NCBI GenBank assembly: GCA_022772085.1
Contig: JALFBN010000017.1
Coordinates: 124,001-188,000, forward strand
DNA from: Porphyromonas sp.
GTDB lineage: Bacteria; Bacteroidota; Bacteroidia; Bacteroidales; Porphyromonadaceae
Length of the DNA: 64,000 nt
Reading direction: 5' to 3'
Under the pieces are notes generated by a model, which searched no databases, had not been told where the DNA came from, and saw only the letters and a list, made by a program, of their open reading frames with translations. The first letter of the stretch is position 1; every line of letters begins with the position of its first letter. Shown piece by piece: positions 56,343-64,000 of the stretch. Both the position numbers and the translations under genes were made by a program.

Positions 56343-56933
56343 ATGAAGAAGTCTTTTCCTCTGTTTTTAACAATTCTCCTCGGAGGGTGTCTCGTGATGA
56401 CAGGGCAAGAACCACCTCAACCCAAGAAATATGCTGCCAATGTATTGCCTCGAGAGGCTTTCAAGGGTAGCCGACAACTTCGAAAAATTACCCTCCCTGA
56501 GAGCCTTCGGGAGGTCGAAAGCAGAGTCTTCTTGGACTGCAAAAATTTGGAACAGATCGTAATTCCCTCACAAACGACCAACCAATTCAACCTAGAAGCT
56601 TTTCCCGATCAAAAGGGTCTCTACCTCTATGTGCCATCCGAAGCAACCAAAATGGCTCTCATGGAAATGTTCCATTTCACTCAAACAAAGATCGTTGTTG
56701 GGGCACCTCAAAGCCTAAAGGGGGTCACAACACCCACTCCCTTTACAATAGCCACCACCGGTAATGCCCTAACCATTACCACACACCAAAGCGGAGACCT
56801 ACGCCTATACAGCGCATCAGGCGAACTCCTATGGCAGACTCCCGTTAATACTCAGTCCTCCTATACCCGAGAGCTACCCTCCGGTGTTTATCTCTTGCAA
56901 CTTAATGACCAAATCCAAGCTCTAACCCTCTAA
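56343..56933 (+). CDS. Small exported LRR protein with T9SS-type C-terminal domain
   Basis: A 196-residue protein with a signal peptide (FPLFLTILLGGCLVMTGQ; a lipobox is less likely). Residues about 35-80 hold BspA-type leucine-rich repeats (REAFKGSRQLRKITLPESLR; VFLDCKNLEQIVIPSQ). The C-terminal 65 residues form a T9SS-like domain: ALTITTHQSGDLRLYSASGE and LPSGVYLLQLNDQIQALTL. It is probably exported and surface-attached. It is the first of three tightly spaced genes (16-nt and 15-nt gaps). Confidence 0.75.
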   Translation: MKKSFPLFLTILLGGCLVMTGQEPPQPKKYAANVLPREAFKGSRQLRKITLPESLREVESRVFLDCKNLEQIVIPSQTTNQFNLEAFPDQKGLYLYVPSEATKMALMEMFHFTQTKIVVGAPQSLKGVTTPTPFTIATTGNALTITTHQSGDLRLYSASGELLWQTPVNTQSSYTRELPSGVYLLQLNDQIQALTL

Positions 56934-56949
56934 AATCCTTTTAGAAATC

Positions 56950-57726
56950 ATGTTTAGAAACTATATTGGCTTACTCGCCATACTCATCATAACCGTACAA
57001 GCTCTCTACGCACAAACGGAATCCAAGGTAACCCTTACCGTATCCAAAGCCGGCACACTCAAGGCGCTACTCACCGAAGAACAATATAAAAAGACAACCT
57101 CCATCACCCTTACAGGGGAGATCGACATCCGAGACCTGAAAGTATTACAAGAGATGAGTAGCGACCAAGGTATACTCCACAGCATTGACCTATCTAAAGC
57201 CAAGGTCGTGGCTTATCAAGAAGATACACCAACGCCTCCCGCCCCCGCAGGCACATTTGAGACTTTACCGCTGCCCACCCTTGCCTTTGGAGCAACCGCC
57301 AGTCAAATAGAAGAGTACGAGAAAGTTCACAAAGGGACTCTCAATGAGAAGAATACCCGCTCCGAAGAGCTTCACAAACTCCTTTGGTTCGACATTGCAG
57401 AGGATGAAGCTCTCGTTCGTTGCTACTTTGTGAGCCATGACGGAGCAGGTACGTTGGACGAATTTTGGGGCTTCTACCCCGACATCGACAAAGCCGTGGA
57501 GATCAAAGGAGAGAGCTTCGCGCTGACCTTTGCCTTCGAGCAGCTTCTAATCTCCTCGGGCTTCCTTGTTCCGACCCCTATGGGAGAAGATGGCTTTGTA
57601 ACCACAAACAAATCACTCCAAATGGATCTTTCGATCTCCCTATCGCCACTCAGCGAAATCACGGGGACAGAGAGTGACGCAAAGGTATTGGTCCTCATGT
57701 ATGCTCCGGCGGGCGAATATATGTAA
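56950..57726 (+). CDS. Exported protein with BspA-like N-terminus, no T9SS signal
   Basis: A 258-residue protein with a signal peptide (YIGLLAILIITVQALYAQ). Residues 26-90 resemble the cap region before leucine-rich repeats in BspA-like proteins (LTVSKAGTLKALLTEEQYKK; LKVLQEMSSDQGILHSIDLS). A Pro-rich linker follows (TPTPPAPAG), then a mixed alpha/beta part with no family I recognise. No C-terminal sorting domain is visible, unlike both neighbours, so it may be periplasmic, or a shortened relative of an LRR surface protein. No frameshift was found near its end. Confidence 0.6.
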   Translation: MFRNYIGLLAILIITVQALYAQTESKVTLTVSKAGTLKALLTEEQYKKTTSITLTGEIDIRDLKVLQEMSSDQGILHSIDLSKAKVVAYQEDTPTPPAPAGTFETLPLPTLAFGATASQIEEYEKVHKGTLNEKNTRSEELHKLLWFDIAEDEALVRCYFVSHDGAGTLDEFWGFYPDIDKAVEIKGESFALTFAFEQLLISSGFLVPTPMGEDGFVTTNKSLQMDLSISLSPLSEITGTESDAKVLVLMYAPAGEYM

Positions 57727-57741
57727 GCAGTCCCTTGGCAT

Positions 57742-59400
57742 ATGACAAATCAAATACACCGTATCGGGAGGAGAGCCTTTGGGTTTCTTGCCCTCCTATT
57801 CATGGGGATCAAACTCTATGCTCAGGAACCCCAAAGCCTGGCCTTATCGTGGGAACGTACAGACGATGCCTCAAAAGAGATAATCCTCGGGCTCCACTGT
57901 CGCTCCCCATTCTACATTGATTGGGGTGATGGACAACTGGAAGAATTTCCCGGACGAAACTACGGCGTCAATGGCATCCGTGGGGAGTACAAAGGCAATA
58001 CCGTACGGATCTATGGCAATCCCAACGACTTCGTTTCGCTCTACCTTGGAGATGGAGATCGGGGCAATGGTGTCAAATCACTAGACATCACACGCCTCAA
58101 GATGCTCCGCTTCTTACACTGCCCTAACAATCAGCTCGCCGAACTGGACCTCAACTCCAGCTTCATGCTAGAGGAGCTTCACCTCGCCAACAACCGACTG
58201 CAGAGCCTATCGCTACGCCAATGCCCCCGTTTGGATATGCTCATCTGCTACGGCAATGCGCTGAAAACGTTGGACCTAACAGAGAATAGCAAGCTCCAAG
58301 CCCTCCGTTGCGAAGGCAATCAAATTGCAAAACTCGACGTCCGTCACCTCCTTGAGTTAACGGTACTTCGTTGTGGAGACAATCCAATCAACCAACTCGA
58401 TTTGGGCAAAAACACCAAGATGCAACAGCTCTTCGTTGAGCGAACAAAAATCAGTTCACTCTCTACGGAGGCCCTCGAGGATCTTCGTGTTCTTAACGTA
58501 AGCGGTTGTGGATTTAGCCAATTGGACGTGCACAAAAACAAAGCGTTGCACATGCTTTATGCCAATAACAACGCTCTCACGGAGCTACACATCACCGAAC
58601 TTCCCGACCTGGAACGACTGGAGGTGATGAACAACAAGCTTCATACGCTCCGGCTACATGCACCTATCTTAACAGATCTTAGATGTAGCAACAATGAGCT
58701 CCAGTCTCTCGACCTCTCAGCTCTTCCGATGCTGAAATTCCTCTTCTGTGAGCAGAACAAGCTTACGTCTATTGACCTCAAGCAAAATCCCAATTTGAAC
58801 GAACTCTTGGCATCGAACAATCAACTTTCAATGCTCAATCTCTCAAACAATAGAGATCTGTATCTCCTGTGGCTTGACGGCAATCAGTTTGCTCAACTCG
58901 ACATAACTCCTTGCGCCTTGCAACTTTTTTCGCTCTTCCTCGCCAACAACCGATTGCCATTGACGGAGATCCAACGTATCGTCAATCAACTACCCGATAT
59001 TACGCAGATAACGGCTAGTGCAAGCAAAGCGTGGTGGAAAAAGTGGTTGCGTATCGCAGGTAACCCCGAAGTAGAACGTGTGGATCTTACCATGCCCCTA
59101 AAGCAGGGATGGCGCGTCGACCTCAAAGAGAAGTGGCCCGGCAATCCCAACGGGATCAACGAATCCGCACAAGGTCCCCAGCTTCTAACGCAACGAGGGA
59201 ATGAACTGCTTCTCTCCGCACCCGATCACCAAGCGGTGAACTATGACATCTACACCGCCATGGGGATTGCCGTAGCGCACTATTCGCTCCCCGCAGGCAC
59301 AACAGAAAGTTATCTGCTCCCTGCATCAGGTTGCTATATTGTTGTCGCCAAGGATCTTGCCCACAACGATGAAACAGTTCAGAAGGTGATCGCACACTGA
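57742..59400 (+). CDS. Secreted internalin-like LRR protein with T9SS-type C-terminal domain
   Basis: A 552-residue protein with a signal peptide (GFLALLFMGIKLYAQ, about 14-28). An N-terminal module with the motif FYIDWGDGQLEEFPGRNYG resembles that of the 734-residue protein at 51226-53430. It is followed by about 14 leucine-rich repeats of 20-21 residues (about 110-400), for example LKTLDLTENSKLQALRCEGN and LTSIDLKQNPNLNELLASNN, with recurrent Cys or Asn positions. A linker and a C-terminal T9SS-like domain end the protein (YDIYTAMGIAVAHYSLPAGT; LLPASGCYIVVAKDL). It is probably a surface adhesin or binding protein. Confidence 0.82.
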   Translation: MTNQIHRIGRRAFGFLALLFMGIKLYAQEPQSLALSWERTDDASKEIILGLHCRSPFYIDWGDGQLEEFPGRNYGVNGIRGEYKGNTVRIYGNPNDFVSLYLGDGDRGNGVKSLDITRLKMLRFLHCPNNQLAELDLNSSFMLEELHLANNRLQSLSLRQCPRLDMLICYGNALKTLDLTENSKLQALRCEGNQIAKLDVRHLLELTVLRCGDNPINQLDLGKNTKMQQLFVERTKISSLSTEALEDLRVLNVSGCGFSQLDVHKNKALHMLYANNNALTELHITELPDLERLEVMNNKLHTLRLHAPILTDLRCSNNELQSLDLSALPMLKFLFCEQNKLTSIDLKQNPNLNELLASNNQLSMLNLSNNRDLYLLWLDGNQFAQLDITPCALQLFSLFLANNRLPLTEIQRIVNQLPDITQITASASKAWWKKWLRIAGNPEVERVDLTMPLKQGWRVDLKEKWPGNPNGINESAQGPQLLTQRGNELLLSAPDHQAVNYDIYTAMGIAVAHYSLPAGTTESYLLPASGCYIVVAKDLAHNDETVQKVIAH

Positions 59401-59452
59401 TCAAAGCCTGTCCCATCGATCCATTAGATAGGAGGCATAATCAAAAAAATCA

Positions 59453-59482
59453 GAGGGCAAGAGTTTTCTAAATCCTGCCCTC
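59453..59482. terminator. Hairpin GAGGGCA/TGCCCTC after the LRR operon
   Basis: GAGGGCA (59453-59459) and TGCCCTC (59476-59482) pair around a 16-nt loop. A T tract follows on the minus strand only, so on the plus strand it may act with the stronger hairpin just downstream. Confidence 0.5.
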
Positions 59483-59493
59483 CAATTGAAAAA

Positions 59494-59535
59494 GTGTAGC
59501 CCGGGACTTCTAAAAGTGCCGGGCTCTACTTTTTT
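59494..59535 (+). terminator. Strong terminator of the LRR operon
   Basis: GTAGCCCGGGACTT pairs with AAGTGCCGGGCTCTAC with few mismatches around a CTAA loop and is followed by TTTTTT. Confidence 0.85.
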
Positions 59536-59676
59536 CGCAGAATACGAGCTAGAAGGAATCAGCTTCCCTTACAGCTTTTTAAAATAACTTGATTTTTAAA
59601 TCTACTTAGAGTCAAAGAAAAAAAAGACCTCACCCCTAAGATTCAACGATCTAATTCCTGACGCAGACAAAAGTTG

Positions 59677-59684
59677 TATCTTTG
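59677..59684 (+). promoter_or_regulatory. -7 element for tsaC and its operon
   Basis: TATCTTTG fits TAnnTTTG, 55 nt before the tsaC start. The -33 element is unclear. Confidence 0.5.
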
Positions 59685-59739
59685 TCTTACAGATATAGAT
59701 ACGATATGAAACAGAAGATCCAACTCTGAAAATAAAACA

Positions 59740-60336
59740 ATGAATACGCAACGCAATACGCTTACGGAGGAGTACAAGGAAGCTCTACGAGAAGCAGCTT
59801 CGGTGATCAAAAAGGGAGGTATTATCTTATATCCGACCGATACCATTTGGGGATTGGGCTGCGACGCCACTAACGAAGAGGCTGTACAACGAATCTTCAC
59901 TCTCAAGAAACGTGCCGAAAGTAAGGCCATGCTTCTTTTGATTGATACCGATGCTAAATTGCCGGGCTTGGTACGTCAGGTGCCTGATATAGCTTACCAG
60001 TTAATCGATGCAGCGGTAGCTCCATTGACCTTGATATATCCTGAAGGACGCAATGTCGCCCCTTCGTTGATTTCCGAAGAGGGTACGTTGGGGATTCGGA
60101 TCACCCACGAAACATTCTCTAATGCACTATGTGCGATGGTACGTGTACCGCTCGTCTCCACAAGTGCCAATATCTCAGGAGAGCCTTCGCCCCAAACGTT
60201 CTCTGCCATTTCGGAAGAAATCAAAGCGGGGGTAGACTATATCGTACCCGTACGCCAAGAGGAATCAGCACCGACTCGCCCTAGTGAGATCATCGCCATA
60301 GGGGCGGGAGGCGAGGTGAAGATCTTGCGTTCATGA
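59740..60336 (+). CDS. tsaC: L-threonylcarbamoyladenylate synthase (TsaC/Sua5/YrdC)
   Basis: A 198-residue enzyme making threonylcarbamoyl-AMP for the t6A modification of ANN-decoding tRNAs. It has the YrdC motif KKGGIILYPTDTIWGLGCDA with the nearby KKRAESKAMLLLI, GTLGIRITHETFSNAL and PLVSTSANISGEPSP. Its length fits the short TsaC form without the Sua5 C-terminal domain. Its stop overlaps the start of the sugar transferase gene by 4 nt (ATGA), showing translational coupling. Confidence 0.94.
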   Translation: MNTQRNTLTEEYKEALREAASVIKKGGIILYPTDTIWGLGCDATNEEAVQRIFTLKKRAESKAMLLLIDTDAKLPGLVRQVPDIAYQLIDAAVAPLTLIYPEGRNVAPSLISEEGTLGIRITHETFSNALCAMVRVPLVSTSANISGEPSPQTFSAISEEIKAGVDYIVPVRQEESAPTRPSEIIAIGAGGEVKILRS

Positions 60337-61718
60337 GTCGCAGTCAGCATTATAGAATTCGATATATACTCTCCGATGGGATCGCCATGGGGCTTTCCCT
60401 CCTGCTTTTTAACGCCATACGGTTTCATATCGAAGAGGCTTTTAGCTATTGGGATTCACTCAGCAGCTACCTTCTCAATGCGCGCAATTTCTTCATTAGT
60501 CTCGCTGTTTGGCTCTCGTGGATGGCGATATTTGCCCTCTCGGGATACTACAACAAACCACTGAATAAGAGCAGACTTGACGAACTTTGGATCACCCTCT
60601 GCTCCGTTTTCATCGGGAGCGTTCTATCCTTTCTCTTCTGGGTGATCGATGATTGGGTGTTCAACCCCAAAGTTTATCTCGAACTCTTCGGAGTCGCTAC
60701 ATCATTGGCTTTTTGCTCCGTCTATGCGGGGCGTTTGGGCATCACCCTATGGGGACAAAGACAGCGCAACAATCCGCAATACTGGGACCGTGTACTGCTG
60801 GTAGGGACACGCCGAGAAGTGGATCGACTTGCTCAATACGATCGTACAATGCGCTTCGTAGTGCAGGGGCATCTGTACCTTGATGAAGAGATTGCTTCAT
60901 GTGAGAAAACCCTCGATGAACGATTCAAGCAATTGCACCCAACGGCCATCTTCCTAACCGTATCGGCAGAGAAGAAGTCGCTAGCCGGGCTCCTGCTCTA
61001 CTCCATGTACCAATATCGTTGTCCCATTTATATCGAAGCCGACAGCGTTCCCCTGTCACAACCTCGCCCCAAACTTAGGCAAACGCTACTCATGGGAGTC
61101 CCTATGATCGAAGTAACAGAGACCAATATGGGAGAATGTTCCAAAACCATCAAGTGGTGCTTCGATCGCCTTACCTCGTTTCTTGCCCTTCTAATCCTCT
61201 CACCCATATACCTAATCATTGCGTATGCTGTACGGCGATCCTCCCCGGGATCTATCTTTTACCGTCAAGAACGCATCGGCCGAAGAGGAAAGCCTTTTTG
61301 GATCTATAAGTTCCGAACGATGTACACCGATAGCGAGGGAGATGCTCCCAAACTTTCGTACGATGGCGACCCCCGAATAACGCCTGTGGGTCGTTGGTTG
61401 CGTCGCTATCGGCTGGATGAGTTGCCCCAATTCTACAACGTGTTGCGAGGAGACATGAGCTTTGTCGGACCTCGTCCCGAACGACAATACTACATTGAGC
61501 GTCTTGTGGAGCACGCCCCCTACTATTATCTCCTGCATAATGTACTCCCGGGGATTACCTCGTGGGGAATGGTCCGTTACGGATATGCCTCCACTGAAGA
61601 GGAGATGCTGGAGAGACTGCGTTACGACTGGCTTTACTACGAAAATATGTCACTCAAACTAGATATAACCGTACTGTTTTATACTATACGTACAATATGG
61701 AAAGGAGAAGGTAAATGA
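60333..61718 (+). CDS. Polyprenyl-phosphate sugar phosphotransferase (WcaJ-like)
   Basis: A 461-residue membrane enzyme that starts exopolysaccharide or O-antigen units by moving a hexose-1-phosphate to undecaprenyl phosphate. The N-terminal 130 residues carry four membrane segments, the middle is a Rossmann-like domain (about 135-250), and the C-terminal 200 residues form the catalytic bacterial sugar transferase domain: IFYRQERIGRRGKPFWIYKF, RTMYTDSEGD, RWLRRYRLDELPQFYNVLRG and DMSFVGPRPERQYYIE. It is coupled by ATGA overlaps to tsaC and to the ClC gene. The sugar donor is unknown. Confidence 0.92.
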   Translation: MSRSQHYRIRYILSDGIAMGLSLLLFNAIRFHIEEAFSYWDSLSSYLLNARNFFISLAVWLSWMAIFALSGYYNKPLNKSRLDELWITLCSVFIGSVLSFLFWVIDDWVFNPKVYLELFGVATSLAFCSVYAGRLGITLWGQRQRNNPQYWDRVLLVGTRREVDRLAQYDRTMRFVVQGHLYLDEEIASCEKTLDERFKQLHPTAIFLTVSAEKKSLAGLLLYSMYQYRCPIYIEADSVPLSQPRPKLRQTLLMGVPMIEVTETNMGECSKTIKWCFDRLTSFLALLILSPIYLIIAYAVRRSSPGSIFYRQERIGRRGKPFWIYKFRTMYTDSEGDAPKLSYDGDPRITPVGRWLRRYRLDELPQFYNVLRGDMSFVGPRPERQYYIERLVEHAPYYYLLHNVLPGITSWGMVRYGYASTEEEMLERLRYDWLYYENMSLKLDITVLFYTIRTIWKGEGK

Positions 61719-63514
61719 GCACTACATCGTCCTCGTCACAGCCTAACCTACTGATGCGTTTTATCTTTTGGAGAGAACGCCACCTCAGCGAACGTTTTTT
61801 TGTGCTGATCCTCGCATTTATCGTTGGATTGGCCACGGCGCTCGCAGCCTTTGTCCTCAAAGAATTGGTACATACCCTACAACACTTTGTCACCACTGCG
61901 GCACAACGGCATCAATATCTCTATCTGGTATTGCCTCCCATCGGGATCTTCGTGACTGCTATGATTGTGCGCTATGTGGTACGTGACGACATCAGCCATG
62001 GTGTCACCAAGATACTTATAGCTCTCTCACAGCGCAAAAGCCGTATCAAGCCACACAATATGTGGTCGTCGATACTAGCGAGTGTGATCACAATTGGCAT
62101 GGGGGGATCGGTCGGAGCGGAGTCTCCTATCGTACTTACAGGAGCTGCCATCGGCTCAAACCTGGGGAGATTCTTTAAGATGGAGCAACGTAACCTTATG
62201 CTCCTCGTTGGCTGTGGAGCAGCTGGTGCTATTGCAGGGATTTTCAAAGCCCCCATCACGGGATTGGTTTTTGTGGTGGAAGTACTACTGATGGACTTGA
62301 CCCTTGCAAGTATTATGCCTCTACTGACCACTTCGGTCACCTCGGCCTCATTGGCTTATATTTTGAGTGGTCATCAGGCGATTTTCAGTTTCAACCAAAG
62401 TGAAGAATTCATGCTAGAGCGAATCCCTTATGCCTTACTTTTAGGGATTTTGTGTGGATTTGTTGCTCTCTACTTCTCTCGTGTCATGTTTTTCTTAGAA
62501 CGAAGATTCAAACGCATCAAGAAGTATCGCTTACGCTTCCTCTTATCGACTACGATATTGAGCGTTTTGATCCTGCTGATGCCTCCGCTCTATGGCGAGG
62601 GGTACAGCACCATTGAGCAACTCGTTCACAGCGATTACGGTTCCATCATGCAAGGCTCACTCTTTGAGTATCTGGGAGAATCCTATTGGTGGATTGTAGT
62701 ATTCCTCTTTTTGGTATTACTTTTTAAAGTTTTTGCCTCTGTATCAACGAATTCAGGTGGCGGTTGCGGAGGACTTTTTGCCCCTACGCTCTTCGTTGGA
62801 GGACTTACGGGATTCCTCTTTTCGCATACACTCAACTACTTTCGTTTTATTCAGGTTTACCTCCCAGAGAAGAACTTTATCCTCATGGGGATGGCCGGGG
62901 CGATGTCCGCCGTTATGCACGCACCGCTGACGGGGGTTTTTCTCATTGCTGAATTATCAGGAGGATACAATCTCTTCCTCCCCCTTATGCTCGTTTCCCT
63001 TAGTGCCTACTGCACCATTCGGATCTTCATGCGTCACAGTATCTACTCGTTGCGCTTGGCAGAAGAGGGTAAACTGCTCACCCACCAAAAGGATCAGGCC
63101 GTACTGACTCTGATGAACCTCGATAGTGTTATCGAAACGGAGTTTAGCTCCGTAACTCCCGAGATGATGCTGGGAGATGTAGTACGGGTAATCGGAGAAA
63201 GCCGTAGAAATGTATTCCCCGTGATAGACGAAGAGAACCGTCTGATGGGACTCGTACTCCTCGATAACATTCGCAACATCATGTTTCGACCCGAGCTTTA
63301 CGACCGCTTCCATGTATCCAAATTCATGGTATCCCCTCCGGCGAAAATCCTCTCGACAATGTCCATGGAGGAGGCCATGCACACCTTCGATGATACCAAG
63401 GCATGGAACCTCCCCGTCATAGATCCAGAGGGACATTACTTAGGATTTATATCTAAATCCAAGATTTTCAATACCTATCGAGAGGTTTTGTCAGACCTAA
63501 GTCAGGGAGACTAA
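61715..63514 (+). CDS. ClC-family chloride channel/transporter with CBS domains
   Basis: A 599-residue membrane protein. The ClC core (about 25-440) shows GMGGSVGAESPIVLTGAAIG, with the gating-glutamate region as GAESP in place of the common GREGP, a second loop GGGCGGLFAPTLFVGG (GxFxP form) and MAGAMSAVMHAPLTGVFLIA. Two C-terminal CBS domains cover about 465-595 (FPVIDEENRLMGLVLLDNIR; AWNLPVIDPEGHYLGFISKS) and probably regulate it by nucleotides. It likely exchanges Cl- and protons or conducts anions. It overlaps the sugar transferase gene by 4 nt; fmt follows 26 nt later. Confidence 0.93.
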   Translation: MSTTSSSSQPNLLMRFIFWRERHLSERFFVLILAFIVGLATALAAFVLKELVHTLQHFVTTAAQRHQYLYLVLPPIGIFVTAMIVRYVVRDDISHGVTKILIALSQRKSRIKPHNMWSSILASVITIGMGGSVGAESPIVLTGAAIGSNLGRFFKMEQRNLMLLVGCGAAGAIAGIFKAPITGLVFVVEVLLMDLTLASIMPLLTTSVTSASLAYILSGHQAIFSFNQSEEFMLERIPYALLLGILCGFVALYFSRVMFFLERRFKRIKKYRLRFLLSTTILSVLILLMPPLYGEGYSTIEQLVHSDYGSIMQGSLFEYLGESYWWIVVFLFLVLLFKVFASVSTNSGGGCGGLFAPTLFVGGLTGFLFSHTLNYFRFIQVYLPEKNFILMGMAGAMSAVMHAPLTGVFLIAELSGGYNLFLPLMLVSLSAYCTIRIFMRHSIYSLRLAEEGKLLTHQKDQAVLTLMNLDSVIETEFSSVTPEMMLGDVVRVIGESRRNVFPVIDEENRLMGLVLLDNIRNIMFRPELYDRFHVSKFMVSPPAKILSTMSMEEAMHTFDDTKAWNLPVIDPEGHYLGFISKSKIFNTYREVLSDLSQGD

Positions 63515-63540
63515 TCCTCTATTCAGATCAGACAATTCGT

Positions 63541-64000
63541 ATGAATAAGCAAGATATTCGCATACTATTCCTCGGGACCGCCCCCTTTGCAGCACTTCAT
63601 CTTCGTTTTTTGGCAGAGGAGGGGTACTCCGTCGTGGGAGTAGTGACGACACCAGATCGCCCTGCGGGACGAGGACATAAACTGCAACCCTCGCCCGTAA
63701 AAGAGGAGGCACTACGCCTCGGACTTCCCCTTTGGCAACCCGAACGGCTCAAAGATCCGAAGTTCCTTCGGGATATACAGGCCCTCGATCCCACTTTGGG
63801 CATCGTGATTGCCTTCAGGATGCTCCCCAAGGAATTATGGGCTCTACCACCTATGGGAACAATGAATATCCATGCATCGCTCCTACCCCGGTGGCGTGGA
63901 GCAGCTCCAATAAACCACGCCCTGATGGCGGGGGACAAGAAGACCGGAGTTTCGCTCTTCCGCCTCACAGAGGGATTGGATGAGGGACGCATCTTGGGAC
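63541..64000 (+). CDS. fmt: Methionyl-tRNA formyltransferase, N-terminal part (cut by window end)
   Basis: The first 153 codons of Fmt, which formylates initiator Met-tRNA. The frame is open to the end of the window. Features: IRILFLGTAPFAALHLRFLA, VVTTPDRPAGRGHKLQPSPV, and the catalytic region MNIHASLLPRWRGAAPINHA with the essential Asn and His; the conserved Asp follows in LTEGLDEGRIL. It follows the ClC gene by 26 nt, in an order common in Bacteroidota. Confidence 0.95.
   Translation, partial: MNKQDIRILFLGTAPFAALHLRFLAEEGYSVVGVVTTPDRPAGRGHKLQPSPVKEEALRLGLPLWQPERLKDPKFLRDIQALDPTLGIVIAFRMLPKELWALPPMGTMNIHASLLPRWRGAAPINHALMAGDKKTGVSLFRLTEGLDEGRILG

Larger units (their letters stand above)
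59401..59739. other. Gap between the LRR operon and tsaC
   Basis: 339 nt holding two hairpins (59453-59482 and 59494-59535), AT-rich sequence, and a -7 element TATCTTTG (59677-59684) for tsaC. No gene. Confidence 0.6.

Noticed and set aside
56343-59400. The three LRR operon genes as one gene broken by frameshifts
   Set aside because: Each has its own signal peptide and a short normal intergenic gap, and the first ends in a complete T9SS-like domain.

Overview
The window reads as the chromosome of a Bacteroidota bacterium, most probably Porphyromonas or a close relative. This is inferred from four things: Bacteroidota-type promoters (TTTG, about 20 nt, then TAnnTTTG) with no Shine-Dalgarno sequences; gene orders typical of the phylum (purH-mreBCD-mrdA-rodA, tuf-tRNA-Trp-secE-nusG-rplKAJL-rpoBC, lptC next to gldE); a dipeptidyl peptidase IV of the periodontal-pathogen type; and secreted proteins with C-terminal domains that look like type IX secretion (T9SS) signals. 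No rRNA, CRISPR array, phage, transposase or IS element was seen.

Layout. 1-198 is the end of an unidentified membrane protein. 302-2688 (minus) holds tyrS and a family 2 glycosyltransferase, followed by an LCM-type methyltransferase. 3924-13988 (minus) is a long, closely packed run: murI, a META-domain lipoprotein, dppIV, lipA, coaX, an outer-membrane protein, a TPR protein, lptC and gldE. 14245-18371 is an accessory stretch with a Fic protein and a phospholipase C-like lipoprotein beside a smaller lipoprotein that may share its N-terminal domain. 18573-33825 is the transcription and translation block: rpoC, rpoB, ribosomal stalk genes, nusG, secE, tuf, three tRNAs, a fused xerC-hpf reading frame and rpsU. 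34007-42007 holds a purine permease, an AT-rich secreted orphan, an intergenic region with three palindromes, argR, an alkaline phosphatase, a SulP transporter and a glycosyltransferase. 42014-49476 (minus) is the cell-shape operon led by purH. 49969-59400 is a surface-protein region: secreted leucine-rich-repeat proteins with T9SS-like tails flank pta-ackA. 59740-64000 is tsaC, a polyprenyl-phosphate sugar transferase, a ClC channel and the start of fmt, the first three overlapping by 4 nt.

How the genes work together. The core is growth machinery: transcription, translation, envelope elongation, LPS transport, lipoate and CoA synthesis, acetate fermentation. Accessory genes sit between these blocks and are mostly exported: a peptidase, a phospholipase-like protein, a phosphatase and adhesin-like LRR proteins. 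This suits an asaccharolytic, host-associated anaerobe. The most unusual observations are the in-frame fusion of a tyrosine recombinase to the ribosome hibernation factor HPF, the phospholipase-like lipoprotein with an added fimbrillin-like N-terminal domain, the T9SS-like LRR proteins around pta-ackA, and a triple palindromic repeat upstream of argR. Several gene starts are placed downstream of the longest possible start because a promoter element lies inside the longer reading frame.
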